Assembly: GCF_020164535.1 (NCBI RefSeq)
Contig: NZ_JAIQZC010000001.1
Span: 186,001 to 250,000 of the forward strand
Length of the DNA stretch: 64,000 nt
Direction: 5' to 3'
Source: Psychroflexus montanilacus
GTDB taxonomy: Bacteria; Bacteroidota; Bacteroidia; Flavobacteriales; Flavobacteriaceae
Position 1 is the first letter of the stretch; the number at the start of each line of letters is the position of its first letter. The notes below the pieces were generated by a model, which was not told where the DNA came from, did no database searches, and saw only the letters and a list, made by a program, of their open reading frames with translations. This document shows, piece by piece, positions 46,211 to 56,312 of this stretch. The position numbers and the translations under genes were made by a program.

Positions 46211-47113
46211 TTACAAAACTTGTTTTATTAAACTCATTATATACTCTAAATCCTTGTCGTTTTCTATTTGGACTTGATAATCTCCATTACCTCTATGCCC
46301 AATATTTGAAACATCTTTTACTAATCCTTTTGGGTCATCAAGACTTCCTATTTTGGCATTAATGAATACTTTTAATGACTTCTTTTGAATTTCAATATCA
46401 GAAATATTTGAACCCTTTTTAAAAGCTATGTAATATTTCTGCGGTTGTATTTCTATACCATCAGTAAGGTTGAGTATTGAAGATTTAAACTTCTCATATA
46501 ACTCTATAATGTAATCCGAGCCATTGCTGAAATGGTCTTCTTCTGTGTAAACTTTGATGTTCTCTTTTACTTCTTTTAGACTATCGCTATTCTCCAACAA
46601 TGGTTTGATACTTGGAGCACCACTACTTTTCTTAATTGTATTTATACTAATCGTATTATTTTCAAATTGCTTAATCTCCCATAACTCAATACCAAAGTCC
46701 TTGAAATCACTTGCTGATATTTGGTTGTCGGTGAAACTTGGAGAAACAAAAGCAACCCTTGATTGAGACCAATCCACATCTTTACTATGTAAAACATCTT
46801 TTAAGGTTTCATTGTATGTCAAGATAAACTCTGCCTTATTCTGGAGCATTAAATTTAAGTAGGTTAATCCCTGGTCAACCACACTTTAATTTTTATCTCT
46901 CTTGTATTCAATAATAATAAAAGCATTGGTTTCTTTATCATAAGCAAGTGTATCAATACGCTTGTTTTTGATGGTAAATTCAGATTTGACAAACAACAAA
47001 CCCATAATGTTTTGAAGGTTGCTTTCAAAAATTGATTGTATTTCACGTTCAAGTTTAAAGGGCTTCTCTTTAACCTGTACTAATTTATTCCCTGTGGTGT
47101 TGTATATAATCAT
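46211..47113 (-). pseudogene. DUF5655 nuclease-fold gene interrupted by a single in-frame stop
   Basis: Both halves are in the same frame, separated only by TAA at 46886-46888. The first 75 codons end EYKRDKN, and two codons after the stop the sequence goes on VVDQGLTYLNLMLQNKAEFI. In relatives a tyrosine or other residue occupies the stop position, so one substitution (TAT or TAC to TAA) explains it. The first part holds a PD-(D/E)xK-like core (RIDTLAYD...IIEYK), the second DUF5655 (VYTEEDHFSNGSDYIIELYEKFK; NIGHRGNGDYQVQIEND). It lies 14 bases after hsdR. Readthrough or reinitiation at the GTG 46882 cannot be excluded. Confidence 0.8.
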
Positions 47114-47127
47114 ATGTTATTAACTTA

Positions 47128-50100
47128 CTATTCCTTTGGTTCAGCTGCTAATGGCATATTATCATCAGGCTTGTTTTTATACTCTTTGGTTTTTGAAAAC
47201 TCACTTGCCATCATTTTGGCTTGCTCAATTACCGTTTCTGTGGCTTTTAATTCTAAGTCTGGTGGGTAGCCGTGTTTTCGTAATATCTTTTTTACTGCTA
47301 TTCGCATTTTGGCTTGTACATTTTCTCTAACTGTCCAATCGATACTGCTGTTTTTACGAATGGTATCTACTAACTCTCTTGCTATATGCCTTAATATTTC
47401 ATCTCCTAAAACAGCTACTGCACTATCGTTTACTTCTAATGCTGAGTAGAATGCAAACTCTCTGAAATCAAGTCCTAAATCTTCGCCTTTGCGGTCTGCT
47501 TCTTTAATTTCTTTTGCCAACCGAATCATTTCATCAATTATTTGAGCTGATGTGATTAGGTTGTTTTGGTAGTTTTTAACTGCTTGGTCAAGCATTTCAG
47601 AAAACTTTTTGGATTGTACTATATTGGTTTTCTGCCTTGTTTTTATTTCGTCATTCAGTAATTTTTTAAGCAATTCTAAAGCTAAGTTTTTATGTTGCAT
47701 TCCTTTTACTTCTGCCAAAAACTCATCTGAAAGAATAGAAATATCTGGTTTCTTGATTCCTGCTGCATCAAAAATATCTACTACTTCGTCTGCGACTACT
47801 GCATCTGATAATATTTGCTTGATTCCTGTTTCTATTTCTTCATCACTCTTGGTTTTGCTACTCTGGGTAACTTTTACAATTCTTGCTTTTATGGCTTGGA
47901 ACAAGCCTACTTCATCTCTAATATCACTTGTGTATGGATGTGGTACTGAAATAGCAAAGGATTTTGAAAGTGCCGTTACGGAATTGGTATATCTTGCTTT
48001 GCCATCTTCTAATCCTAAAATGTAATTGGCTGCCTGAATAGGAAAATACAGTTTTTCTTTTGGCGTAAGCCCAAAGAAACTTTTATAATCGAAACCTTTA
48101 GGTTGAGATTTGTCTGTTGGTTGCTCTTCAAACATTTGAGCCACTATCTCATACTTACTCATCATTACTGATGCTGCTTCATCCTGGTCAAATGCTGGTT
48201 TTCCTTGTCCTCCGCTTTCTGTGTAAACAGAAAGGGCTTTTTTAAGGTCTGTTGCAATACCTATATAATCTACTACTAAACCGCCTTCTTTGTCTTTATA
48301 TACCCTGTTAACTCTTGCTATGGCTTGCATTAAGTTATGACCTTTCATTGGCTTATCAATGTATAAGGTGTGCATACTAGGGGCATCAAATCCTGTAAGC
48401 CACATATCTCTTACAATAGCCAATTTAAGACTGTCTTTAGGGTCTTTTAATCTATCGCCTAATGCTTTTCGTTTTGCCTTATTTCTTACGTGTTGTTGAA
48501 AGTTAAGAGGGTCTGATGATGAACCTGTCATTACTACCTTTATAGTGCCTTCTGCATCATCATCACTGTGCCAATCTGGTCTTACTTTTATAATTTCCGC
48601 ATATAAATCTACTACTATTCTACGGCTCATACACACAATCATTGCTTTACCGTCTAATATGGCATTACGCTGTTCAAAATGGTTTACTATATCTGCTGCA
48701 ATAAGTGATAAACGGTGTTGATTACCTACAATGGCTTCCAGTCTTGCCCATTTTGCTTTTAGTTTTTGTTGGTCTGTAACTTCTTCGCTTTCTGTTAACT
48801 CTTCAAACTCTGCATCTACTCTTGGAATTTCTTCTTCTTTTAAAGTGATTTTAGCCAATCGGTTTTCATAGAAAATACGAACCGTTGCTCCATCTTCTAC
48901 TGCTTGCTGAATGTCGTACACATCTATATAATCACCAAAGACTGCTTGGGTATTTTTATCTGTGTTTTCAATGGGTGTACCTGTGAAACCAATAAAGGAA
49001 GCATTGGGTAAAGCATCTCTCATATGCTTGGCGAAGCCATCCATAAAATCGTATTGGCTTCTGTGTGCTTCGTCTGCTATTACTACAATGTTTCTGCGGA
49101 CTGATAATTCTTCAAACTGACCTTTGATGTTTTTGAATTTACCATTACCTAAATCAAGTTTTTCTTCTATTTCGGGAAGGAATTTTTGAATGGTAGTAAA
49201 TACAATACCGCCTGATGTTACGGATAGTTTCTTCTTTAAATCGTCTCTATTTTCAGCTTGTACTGGTGTTTGCCTAAGTATGTCTTGACTTAATGAAAAG
49301 GTATCGAATAATTGGTCGTCAAGGTCGTTTCTATCGGTTAATATGACTAATGTAGGGTTATTGAGTGCCAACACTAATTTACCTGCGTAAAACGCCATAG
49401 AAAGGCTTTTACCGCTTCCTTGTGTGTGCCAGATAACACCTGCTCTTTGGTCTCCGTTTTCGGCTGTTGCTTTTCGTGTTGCTTCTACTGCTTTATTAAC
49501 TGCAAAGTATTGATGATAACGAGGTACTATTTTGGTAATCTGTTCTTTGTTTTGGTGGAATATGGTAAAATGACGAATCAGGTCGGGCAGCACTTCTTTA
49601 TTAAGCATCCCTTTTGCCATTACTTCCATTTGAGGAATGGTATCGTCTGCTACTAATTGCCCATCAATGGATTTCCAAGGCACAAAAAACTGTTTGGGTG
49701 AAGTTAGCGAACCATAGAGAGCATCCCAACCATCAGAAGCTATCAATAAAGCATTGTACTGAAATAGGCTTGGTATGGTGTGCTTGTAGGTTTGTAATTG
49801 GTTGAACGCTGCATTGACATCTGCATTTTCGTCTGCTGCATTTTTTAGTTCAATCACTACCAAAGGCAAGCCGTTTAGAAACAGAATAACATCTGGCCGT
49901 TTATTTGTATTGCCTTCTATTACGGTAAATTGATTGATGACTAAAAACTCATTATTGCTTGGGTTTTGATAATCTATGAGCCAAACTTTATCGCCCGCAA
50001 TACGGTCTGTTTTTCTGTACTCTACATCTACACCTTCAGTTAGGTATTTATGGAATTGGTAGTTGTTTTGAAATAATTCTGGACTATCAGAACGCAACAC

Positions 50101-50316
50101 TTTACGCAAGGCTTCTTCTTGGGCATCATACGGAATAGTAGGGTTGAGTTTGGCAATGGCTTCTTGTAAGCGGTTTTTGAGTACTACTTCGTTGTAATCT
50201 CGTTCAGGCATTGAGCCGTCTGGCGAAATGTCTGTGCCATTGATGTACTGGTAGCCTAATTCTATAAACTCCTGTATGATGATTTGCTCTATGTGGTCTT
50301 CTGATATTACTGCCAT
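47128..50316 (-). CDS. hsdR: Type I restriction enzyme R subunit
   Basis: A 1062-residue restriction and translocation subunit. The N-terminal nuclease domain has [21 protein letters not shown] (PD...E-x-K) near residue 140. Two RecA-like helicase domains follow: Walker [19 protein letters not shown] near residue 293, [10 protein letters not shown] near residue 417, [11 protein letters not shown] and the later [22 protein letters not shown]. The C-terminal helical domain contacts the methylase core. It starts 4 bases after hsdS, the last active gene of the operon. Complete by length and motifs. Confidence 0.96.
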   Translation of the reverse strand: MAVISEDHIEQIIIQEFIELGYQYINGTDISPDGSMPERDYNEVVLKNRLQEAIAKLNPTIPYDAQEEALRKVLRSDSPELFQNNYQFHKYLTEGVDVEYRKTDRIAGDKVWLIDYQNPSNNEFLVINQFTVIEGNTNKRPDVILFLNGLPLVVIELKNAADENADVNAAFNQLQTYKHTIPSLFQYNALLIASDGWDALYGSLTSPKQFFVPWKSIDGQLVADDTIPQMEVMAKGMLNKEVLPDLIRHFTIFHQNKEQITKIVPRYHQYFAVNKAVEATRKATAENGDQRAGVIWHTQGSGKSLSMAFYAGKLVLALNNPTLVILTDRNDLDDQLFDTFSLSQDILRQTPVQAENRDDLKKKLSVTSGGIVFTTIQKFLPEIEEKLDLGNGKFKNIKGQFEELSVRRNIVVIADEAHRSQYDFMDGFAKHMRDALPNASFIGFTGTPIENTDKNTQAVFGDYIDVYDIQQAVEDGATVRIFYENRLAKITLKEEEIPRVDAEFEELTESEEVTDQQKLKAKWARLEAIVGNQHRLSLIAADIVNHFEQRNAILDGKAMIVCMSRRIVVDLYAEIIKVRPDWHSDDDAEGTIKVVMTGSSSDPLNFQQHVRNKAKRKALGDRLKDPKDSLKLAIVRDMWLTGFDAPSMHTLYIDKPMKGHNLMQAIARVNRVYKDKEGGLVVDYIGIATDLKKALSVYTESGGQGKPAFDQDEAASVMMSKYEIVAQMFEEQPTDKSQPKGFDYKSFFGLTPKEKLYFPIQAANYILGLEDGKARYTNSVTALSKSFAISVPHPYTSDIRDEVGLFQAIKARIVKVTQSSKTKSDEEIETGIKQILSDAVVADEVVDIFDAAGIKKPDISILSDEFLAEVKGMQHKNLALELLKKLLNDEIKTRQKTNIVQSKKFSEMLDQAVKNYQNNLITSAQIIDEMIRLAKEIKEADRKGEDLGLDFREFAFYSALEVNDSAVAVLGDEILRHIARELVDTIRKNSSIDWTVRENVQAKMRIAVKKILRKHGYPPDLELKATETVIEQAKMMASEFSKTKEYKNKPDDNMPLAAEPKE

Positions 50317-50320
50317 AGGG

Positions 50321-51580
50321 TTATACTTTTTCTGCCATTACTTCTGCTACATCTAACTCTCCCGAAATTAGCTTGGGCAATAGCGTATCTCTAAGGTTTG
50401 TTAGTTCTTGGTTTTCTTTCCTATTATCATCAATTAAATTAAGTGAGTCATAAACTGAATCGTAAAATTGATTTACAATTGATAATGGCGGTAATACCAT
50501 TTCATAATTAATTATGTCTTTTGGATTAACTCTTTGATGACTACTACTTGTACCTGTGACTTTTGATTGAATGGAATTGATATATCCATCACTTGAACAT
50601 AAGCAATTTACAAATGGGAAATATACATCTTCAAGTGGTTTTAAAACTTGAAATTCAGTAGAGCAAATTGAATTATCATTTGGTTTTATTATTGTCCATA
50701 TTCTCGGGATTCTCGGATTTAGTTTAGAAACAAGAATTGAGTGTTTCAAAACTTGATACTTTGAACTGAGAATCTTTTCGCCTAATTCCATTGACGGCAT
50801 TTTACCCGAATCAAACTCTGGAAGGCTATAATGATGATAAATTGTATCAGGGTTTTCAAATGGTTTTTTATTCTTTTTTAGTAGTTCGGCTATTTGATTT
50901 AAGTTTCCAACATTCCATCCCTTAGGAATTTCCCCTAACTCACTATCTACCATTTCTCCACCTGATGATTTGTAAAGCTCTCCGTTTTCTTTGGGAAACT
51001 CAAAATCTATAAACCACTGCTTAAAGAGGGTTTGGGCAAGGTTTTCTAACTCTTGGTTTATGTTGTTGTTGAGTTCTATTTTGTCGTCAAGTGAGGAAAG
51101 GATTTCTGCAATGGCGGTTTGGGTTTCGTAATCAGGTGCTTTAATTGTTATATCTTCAAAAGTGGATTTATTTACTATTGGCATAGTTGAGCCACCTGTT
51201 GCAAGATTTCTAAGGTAATCTTGCATTGAAGAAATGACGTAGTAAATAAAGTCTGAATTGAACTCTTTATGAGGTATTATTGAATTAATTTGTTGATTTG
51301 TAACGCATCCTTTTTTATTCAATGCAACCTTACCCATTTGAGAGCCTATACAAGTTACAATTACGCTATCAGTTGGTAATATTTTTTTTTGAAATGCACT
51401 TATACCTTCTTCCGATAAATATCTAATAGAACCCCAAATATTCTTGTTATATGCATCAAAATCAGTAGGTGTTACAAAAGGTATATTATCACCCCATTGT
51501 TCTGGATTTTTTTTAGAGGGTGTATTACCAGTAATTACCACTCCAATCTCTCCTAATTTATATTCTTGCCAGTTGGTCAT
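50321..51580 (-). CDS. hsdS: Type I restriction enzyme specificity subunit
   Basis: A 419-residue protein with two target-recognition domains: the first begins [20 protein letters not shown] and has [15 protein letters not shown], the second begins [21 protein letters not shown]. Conserved helices that separate the domains are [41 protein letters not shown] and [46 protein letters not shown]. It sets the sequence recognised by both the methylase and the nuclease. It begins 3 bases after the unknown 407-residue gene. Confidence 0.95.
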   Translation of the reverse strand: MTNWQEYKLGEIGVVITGNTPSKKNPEQWGDNIPFVTPTDFDAYNKNIWGSIRYLSEEGISAFQKKILPTDSVIVTCIGSQMGKVALNKKGCVTNQQINSIIPHKEFNSDFIYYVISSMQDYLRNLATGGSTMPIVNKSTFEDITIKAPDYETQTAIAEILSSLDDKIELNNNINQELENLAQTLFKQWFIDFEFPKENGELYKSSGGEMVDSELGEIPKGWNVGNLNQIAELLKKNKKPFENPDTIYHHYSLPEFDSGKMPSMELGEKILSSKYQVLKHSILVSKLNPRIPRIWTIIKPNDNSICSTEFQVLKPLEDVYFPFVNCLCSSDGYINSIQSKVTGTSSSHQRVNPKDIINYEMVLPPLSIVNQFYDSVYDSLNLIDDNRKENQELTNLRDTLLPKLISGELDVAEVMAEKV

Positions 51581-51583
51581 ATC

Positions 51584-52807
51584 TTAATCTTGCTCAATAA
51601 ATGAGATTAATAAATCTGTTATTTTTGGGTCTTTTGAACCTGTTTTAAGTTCCTCTTTTCGCTTCACAATTATATTATAGGTTTTATCCCATTTAATCTT
51701 GTATGCTACTTCTAAACGGACGCTATCTAAATACCCTTTTGATCTGTTTGTTTCGTCTTCAAAATCTTCAAATTCATAATGCCCTGTTTTTAAATTTAAG
51801 GCTGTAAAACGGCCTGTAATTTTAGTGTCAACTGTATCTGAAAACTCTAATGTTTCTAAATTATTAAGAATGACTTTAGCTTTTTTATAATCAATATCAC
51901 TGGTAATAATCTGCTCTGAAATAGCATTTACATAATTCAGTTTGAAGTTGGTTTTTGCCCCTGTGATTGTTTTAAGTAGGCTTTTATAGCTGTTGACTAC
52001 CTTTTTATCTAAGGTTGAGATATACTCCTTGAAATCCTCTATATTATTTGAAGATTCGTAAAAACCGATTACATATTCTACGAATTTATCTTCCGTAGTT
52101 TTAGTGCCAGGGAAAATAATCTCATTACCTACTGGTTTAAATAATGCACCAAAAGAGTTTCTTGTATTACCTATGTAGTGGAATGTTGATGCTCCTTGTA
52201 ATAAGGCGGTATCAATCTTGATATTTTCTTCTTTAGCTTTTCTCTTTGTTTTATTGATGTAGTCCTTTTTAAGCCCTTTATTAATGGCTACAAATTGAAT
52301 TAATGAATTTGCCCATAATTCGGCATCAATTGTACCATAACCCACTTTTTCAGAGTTTCCAAAATATGCTTGAAAAATACCTTGATTGTGTTTTTTAGAA
52401 TAACTACTTAAATCAACTTGCTGTTTAAGTGGCTCAAAGCTGTACAAACTATTCTTTGTTGGCAGATAGGTTTCGGGTAATTCGTAAATGTATAAAAACT
52501 CGAAATTATGATATTGAATATCTTTATCTATATCTACCTTATAAACTAAACCATTATCTAATTCTGTGATAAGGCTTAATAGTGAAATTTTACGATTGAG
52601 GTAATCTTGGAGTTTAACAATGCTAATATTTATAATAAGCCATCTATTATAGGTATCATCAGTATCAACCCAATAAAATAGATAATCTTCACCTGATAAA
52701 CTTTGGTAATGAGAAAGTAAAGGGCCATCATAATATATGAGGTCACTTACTTTGACTAAATCATTTAGCCAATCGGACTTTATTGATATGCCTTTTACTG
52801 TTTCCAT
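51584..52807 (-). CDS. Unknown protein in the restriction operon (DUF6575-like N-terminus)
   Basis: A 407-residue protein. The N-terminal part (LIYYDGPLLSHYQSLSGEDYLFYWVDTDD, then NRWLIINISIVKLQDYL and ISLLSLI) resembles the pattern I know as DUF6575, with moderate certainty. The remainder has no recognised motif. No nuclease or helicase motif is seen. Its start shares bases with the stop of the 146-residue gene (TAATG) and hsdS starts 3 bases later, so it is translated as part of the hsd operon. A role in control or anti-phage action is inferred only from position. Confidence 0.6.
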   Translation of the reverse strand: METVKGISIKSDWLNDLVKVSDLIYYDGPLLSHYQSLSGEDYLFYWVDTDDTYNRWLIINISIVKLQDYLNRKISLLSLITELDNGLVYKVDIDKDIQYHNFEFLYIYELPETYLPTKNSLYSFEPLKQQVDLSSYSKKHNQGIFQAYFGNSEKVGYGTIDAELWANSLIQFVAINKGLKKDYINKTKRKAKEENIKIDTALLQGASTFHYIGNTRNSFGALFKPVGNEIIFPGTKTTEDKFVEYVIGFYESSNNIEDFKEYISTLDKKVVNSYKSLLKTITGAKTNFKLNYVNAISEQIITSDIDYKKAKVILNNLETLEFSDTVDTKITGRFTALNLKTGHYEFEDFEDETNRSKGYLDSVRLEVAYKIKWDKTYNIIVKRKEELKTGSKDPKITDLLISFIEQD

Positions 52808-53247
52808 TATAGTATTTCTATAACATTAAATTTATTTTGAAGCTCTATATTTTCAAATTCGTATAAACCAAAATGAGTTAGATTACCTTCTTCAGTTATT
52901 AAACCATCTGTTGATTCAAGAACGCCATTTGCAATATGTGTACCTGCTGTTTTTTTAAAATTTGGAAATGAATTAGCTAATTGATAATACCTTTCTTTAG
53001 CTCCTTCAATTTTAGAATACATAGATAGGTTTAAGTAATCACATTTTTTCTTCCCATTAGCATCAATGAATCTTGCAGGGTCGTCTTTTAACTGAGGTAG
53101 AAAATTGCTCTTATGGTTTATGTTTTCAAATACATATCTGTAAGAATCAAAAGGAGTTATTGCTTTTAAATCTTTATTAGGACAATCGCAATTATGCTCA
53201 TTTTTGATATTGTCCATATCTTCTTGATATTTGAATTTTTTAGCCAT
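52807..53247 (-). CDS. Unknown small protein in the restriction operon
   Basis: A 146-residue protein of no recognised family. It has two close cysteines early (NCDCPNK) and another in KKKCDYLNL, and a charged, mixed composition with no membrane segment. The start overlaps the hsdM stop (TAATG) and its own stop overlaps the next start, so it is translationally coupled on both sides. It and the 407-residue gene form an inserted pair between hsdM and hsdS. Confidence 0.6.
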   Translation of the reverse strand: MAKKFKYQEDMDNIKNEHNCDCPNKDLKAITPFDSYRYVFENINHKSNFLPQLKDDPARFIDANGKKKCDYLNLSMYSKIEGAKERYYQLANSFPNFKKTAGTHIANGVLESTDGLITEEGNLTHFGLYEFENIELQNKFNVIEIL

Positions 53248-54755
53248 TATATCTCAATACCTACTTTTACTAAATTCGTTTTAATACGCTGTTGCAACTC
53301 AATAGACTTTTCAAAATACCCTTTTAGGTTTTCAGAAATGGTAGCTACTTTTTCTTCATAGGGTATGCCGTCATCTTCTACTTCTTCTGTACCAACATAT
53401 CTTCCCGGTGTTAGAACAAAGTTGTTTGCTTCTACTTCTGCAAGGTTTGCAGACTTGCAAAAACCTTGTACATCTTCATAATTGCCGTCTATGTTACGCC
53501 AATTGTGGTAGGCTTCTGATATTTGGGCAATGTCTGTATCTTCAAATGCTTTGTTTTTTCGGCTGGTCATAGTGCCTAATTTTCGGGCATCTATAAACAG
53601 AATTTCGCCAGAACGATTGCGGAATTTGTGATTGGTTCGGTTACGAGCCAAGAACCACAAACAAGCGGGTATTTGGGTATTGTAGAATAGTTGTGTTGGC
53701 AAGGCTACCATACAATCTATTAAACCCTCTGTAATGAGTTGTTTTCTTATTTCGTTTTCTGTACCTGCATTGGTGGTCATTGAGCCATTGGCTAATACAA
53801 TACCTGCTGTTCCAGTGGTGCTTAGTTTATTGATAAATAGTTGCAACCAACCGTAATTGGCATTTCCTACTGGTGGTACACCATACTTCCACATATGGCT
53901 GTCTTGCAACTGCTCGCCACCCCAATCGGAAATATTAAATGGTGGATTAGCAATAATATAATCTGCTTTTAGGTCTTTGTGTCTATCGTTGTGGAACGTG
54001 TCGCCTAATTCAATTTTGGCATCAATTCCTCTAATGGCTAAATTCATTTTAGCCAATTTGTAAGTAGTTGGGTTGCTTTCTTGACCGTAAACGGCAATAT
54101 CGCCAATTCTACCACCGTGAGCTTTCAAGAACTTCTCACTTTGCACAAACATACCTCCACTACCACAACAACCGTCATAGATACGCCCATTGTAAGGTTC
54201 AAGCATTTCTACTAATAATTTTACAATACTTTCAGGTGTATAAAACTGACCGCCTCTTTTACCTTCGGCATCAGCAAACATTCCTAAAAAGTACTCATAA
54301 ACTCTACCTAATAAATCTTTACTGCTGTGTCCTTCTTGTTTGAAACCTACATTGCCGATTAAGTCTACCAATTCGCCCAAACGTTTTTTATCTAAAGCTG
54401 GTCTTGCATAATCTTTAGGTAAAACTCCTTTAAGTGTAGGGTTGTCTTTTTCGATGGCATCCATAGCATCATCAATGTCTTTGCCTATGCTTGGTAATTT
54501 TGCTCTTTGGTGTTGAAGGTAGCTCCATCTTGCAGAAGGTGGCACATAAAAAACATTTTCTGCCAAGTACTCGTCTTTATCTTCTGCATCAGAAAGTTTG
54601 TCCTCTTTGAGCCTGTTGTATAAATCTTCAAAGCTGTCAGAAATGTATTTTAGGAAAATCAAGCCCAATACAATATGCTTGTATTCTGCTGCATCCATAT
54701 TATTACGCAACTTATCAGCTGTAGCCCAAAGGGTTTTTTCGAGTTCTTGGTTCAT
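53247..54755 (-). CDS. hsdM: Type I restriction-modification DNA methylase subunit
   Basis: A 502-residue N6-adenine methyltransferase. The N-terminal HsdM domain is [45 protein letters not shown]-binding motif I is [14 protein letters not shown] near residue 195 and the catalytic NPPF ([14 protein letters not shown]) near residue 271; the recognition segment [18 protein letters not shown] precedes. With HsdS it protects host DNA, and with HsdR it cuts unmodified DNA. It is the first gene of the operon. Confidence 0.97.
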   Translation of the reverse strand: MNQELEKTLWATADKLRNNMDAAEYKHIVLGLIFLKYISDSFEDLYNRLKEDKLSDAEDKDEYLAENVFYVPPSARWSYLQHQRAKLPSIGKDIDDAMDAIEKDNPTLKGVLPKDYARPALDKKRLGELVDLIGNVGFKQEGHSSKDLLGRVYEYFLGMFADAEGKRGGQFYTPESIVKLLVEMLEPYNGRIYDGCCGSGGMFVQSEKFLKAHGGRIGDIAVYGQESNPTTYKLAKMNLAIRGIDAKIELGDTFHNDRHKDLKADYIIANPPFNISDWGGEQLQDSHMWKYGVPPVGNANYGWLQLFINKLSTTGTAGIVLANGSMTTNAGTENEIRKQLITEGLIDCMVALPTQLFYNTQIPACLWFLARNRTNHKFRNRSGEILFIDARKLGTMTSRKNKAFEDTDIAQISEAYHNWRNIDGNYEDVQGFCKSANLAEVEANNFVLTPGRYVGTEEVEDDGIPYEEKVATISENLKGYFEKSIELQQRIKTNLVKVGIEI

Positions 54756-54840
54756 TTTTTTTATAAATTCTTTAGTTGATAAAAATATAAATCTTTTGCT
54801 GAAATAAGGAAGCAGACTTCACTTTAATTTTGAACTGACC

Positions 54841-55237
54841 TTAATTGTCGGGGTAATTTTGCAGATGGAGGTTTTTTAATTCAATAAGTCTATCAAGGTA
54901 TGGTTTAAACGTTTTATTCACCATGCTAGCCATAACTACATTCAAATGACTTTCAACAAACTCCGAGCAATCTAAAATGGTGCTAAAGTTATTAATCTTT
55001 AGGTTACCTTTAGGAAATTCAGTTTTTGAAAAGAAGTCCTAACTCTTTAATTTCTACTGACCAATCATCGGTTTTTTCTTCAATAGGGTTGTTTTCATTT
55101 TTTAAATCATTTTGATTGGTTGGTATTTCTTTTTCTGTCACTTCAATGTTATCCACTATCTGAGTAAATTTTTGTTCTTGATGTACTTGTTTTTCATTGT
55201 CATTAGATTCTACCTCATTTTCTAAAATCTCGCCAGT
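54841..55237 (-). pseudogene. Frameshifted gene downstream of the primase
   Basis: Two consecutive reading frames on the minus strand: the first runs E-N-E-V-E-S-N to WSVEIKELG then ends, the second continues DFFSKTEFPKGN, STILDCSEFVESHLNVVM and FKPYLDRLIELKNL to a stop at 54841-54843. Joined, they match a widespread flavobacterial mobile-element protein of unknown role with the pattern W..EI.ELE.FF...P....KLN..STI...FVESH...PYL.RL. The shift is near 55036-55040 (two bases lost, or one gained). The ATG overlapping the primase stop is followed at once by a stop, so the start is damaged as well. Confidence 0.7.
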
Positions 55238-56222
55238 CTAATTCAATTAGGTAATCGGCGATGTCTTTGCCTTGTTCTCTGTCTTGTGATGGGGCTAATT
55301 TTTCTAATAAATCTGAAATTGTAAATGTTGTGCCTGGGATTTTATTTTGATATTTTTTTGCATTTTCTGACCAAAGGTTAAAGGCTCTGCCTTGCTTTGA
55401 TAGGTCGGGGAAGAGATATACATCTCTGCCTTTTAATGATTTGCATTTTTGAAATGATAAACTACTAAGATTATAAACGGCTAACCATAAATAGTTATCA
55501 ATGTTTTCAGGAAACCCAAAATACAATGTGCCATAAATAGCTGTTTTGGGTGCTTCGACTAATGCAATAGGGTTGTGGGGATATTTGCGAAGCAAATGTT
55601 CTCCAAAAAAGCATGACACTCTAGTGTCTTGGTTGTTGTATTTGGATAGCCATTCAGGTATAATTTTGTTTTTAAATTTTAAATCTCTTTCAATGATATT
55701 ATGTAGGAAGTCTGTTCCAATGGTGTGATTTTGGTTATTAAATTGCTTGACCTGTATTGCCCGTACATTACCGCTTATATCTATAAAAGGAAATGTTACT
55801 GCTCCTTTACGATACCCTTTTGTGATGGTGCCAAGATGGTATTGTGCTATGACTTTTTCTATACTTTCAACTTCAAACGGATATTTTATATTATTTAAAA
55901 GGTTCTGAATAAATGTGTTTATATGATAATCTTTTCTAGTCTTTTCAAATATTTTGTTTGGAAAAAAAACTTGTAAAGGCTTGCTGATTGTTTGGGGTAT
56001 TATTTTTCTCGAACCCAATAAGAATTTATTAGTATAGCTATATCCATGTTTGTATGGATTGAGGTGATAGGCGCAATTCGTCTCTCGATCACATTTACCG
56101 TATATCTCTGGCAAGTATTCCATTGTTTCTGCATCAATATACCTTACAAATCGTTTTTTATGGCATGATGGGCATCTATGTTTTTTGCTTCCTTTTTCTA
56201 GATGGTATTGGTATTGTTGCAT
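55215..56222 (-). CDS. DUF6371 primase-like protein
   Basis: A 335-residue protein. It starts with a zinc-finger-like segment HRCPSCHKKRFVRY and a second Cys region YGKCDRETNCAYHLNPY, the layout of Bacteroidota DUF6371 proteins, which resemble the zinc-binding and toprim parts of DnaG-like primases. Further motifs are TFPFIDISGNVRAIQVKQFN and VALVEAPKTAIYGTLYFG, where a toprim-like E may lie. It would act with the AAA ATPase upstream in replication of the excised element. The start abuts an iteron-like repeat. Confidence 0.75.
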   Translation of the reverse strand: MQQYQYHLEKGSKKHRCPSCHKKRFVRYIDAETMEYLPEIYGKCDRETNCAYHLNPYKHGYSYTNKFLLGSRKIIPQTISKPLQVFFPNKIFEKTRKDYHINTFIQNLLNNIKYPFEVESIEKVIAQYHLGTITKGYRKGAVTFPFIDISGNVRAIQVKQFNNQNHTIGTDFLHNIIERDLKFKNKIIPEWLSKYNNQDTRVSCFFGEHLLRKYPHNPIALVEAPKTAIYGTLYFGFPENIDNYLWLAVYNLSSLSFQKCKSLKGRDVYLFPDLSKQGRAFNLWSENAKKYQNKIPGTTFTISDLLEKLAPSQDREQGKDIADYLIELDWRDFRK

Positions 56223-56312
56223 ATCGGTTTAGGGTTTAAACTGATTGTTTAAACTATTAATTCTATCGGTTTAGGTTTAAGAGCCTATATATACACCTTA
56301 AACTAAACCGAT
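56223..56312. repeat. Iteron-like repeats between ATPase and primase genes
   Basis: Copy 1 ATCGGTTTAGGGTTTAA at 56223-56239, copy 2 ATCGGTTTAGGTTTAAG at 56265-56281 and inverted copy 3 CTTAAACTAAACCGAT at 56297-56312. Copies differ in the number of G after TTTA. Copies 2 and 3 can also pair across a 15-base loop. Position between a RepA-like ATPase and a primase suggests a replication origin or a control site. Confidence 0.65.
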
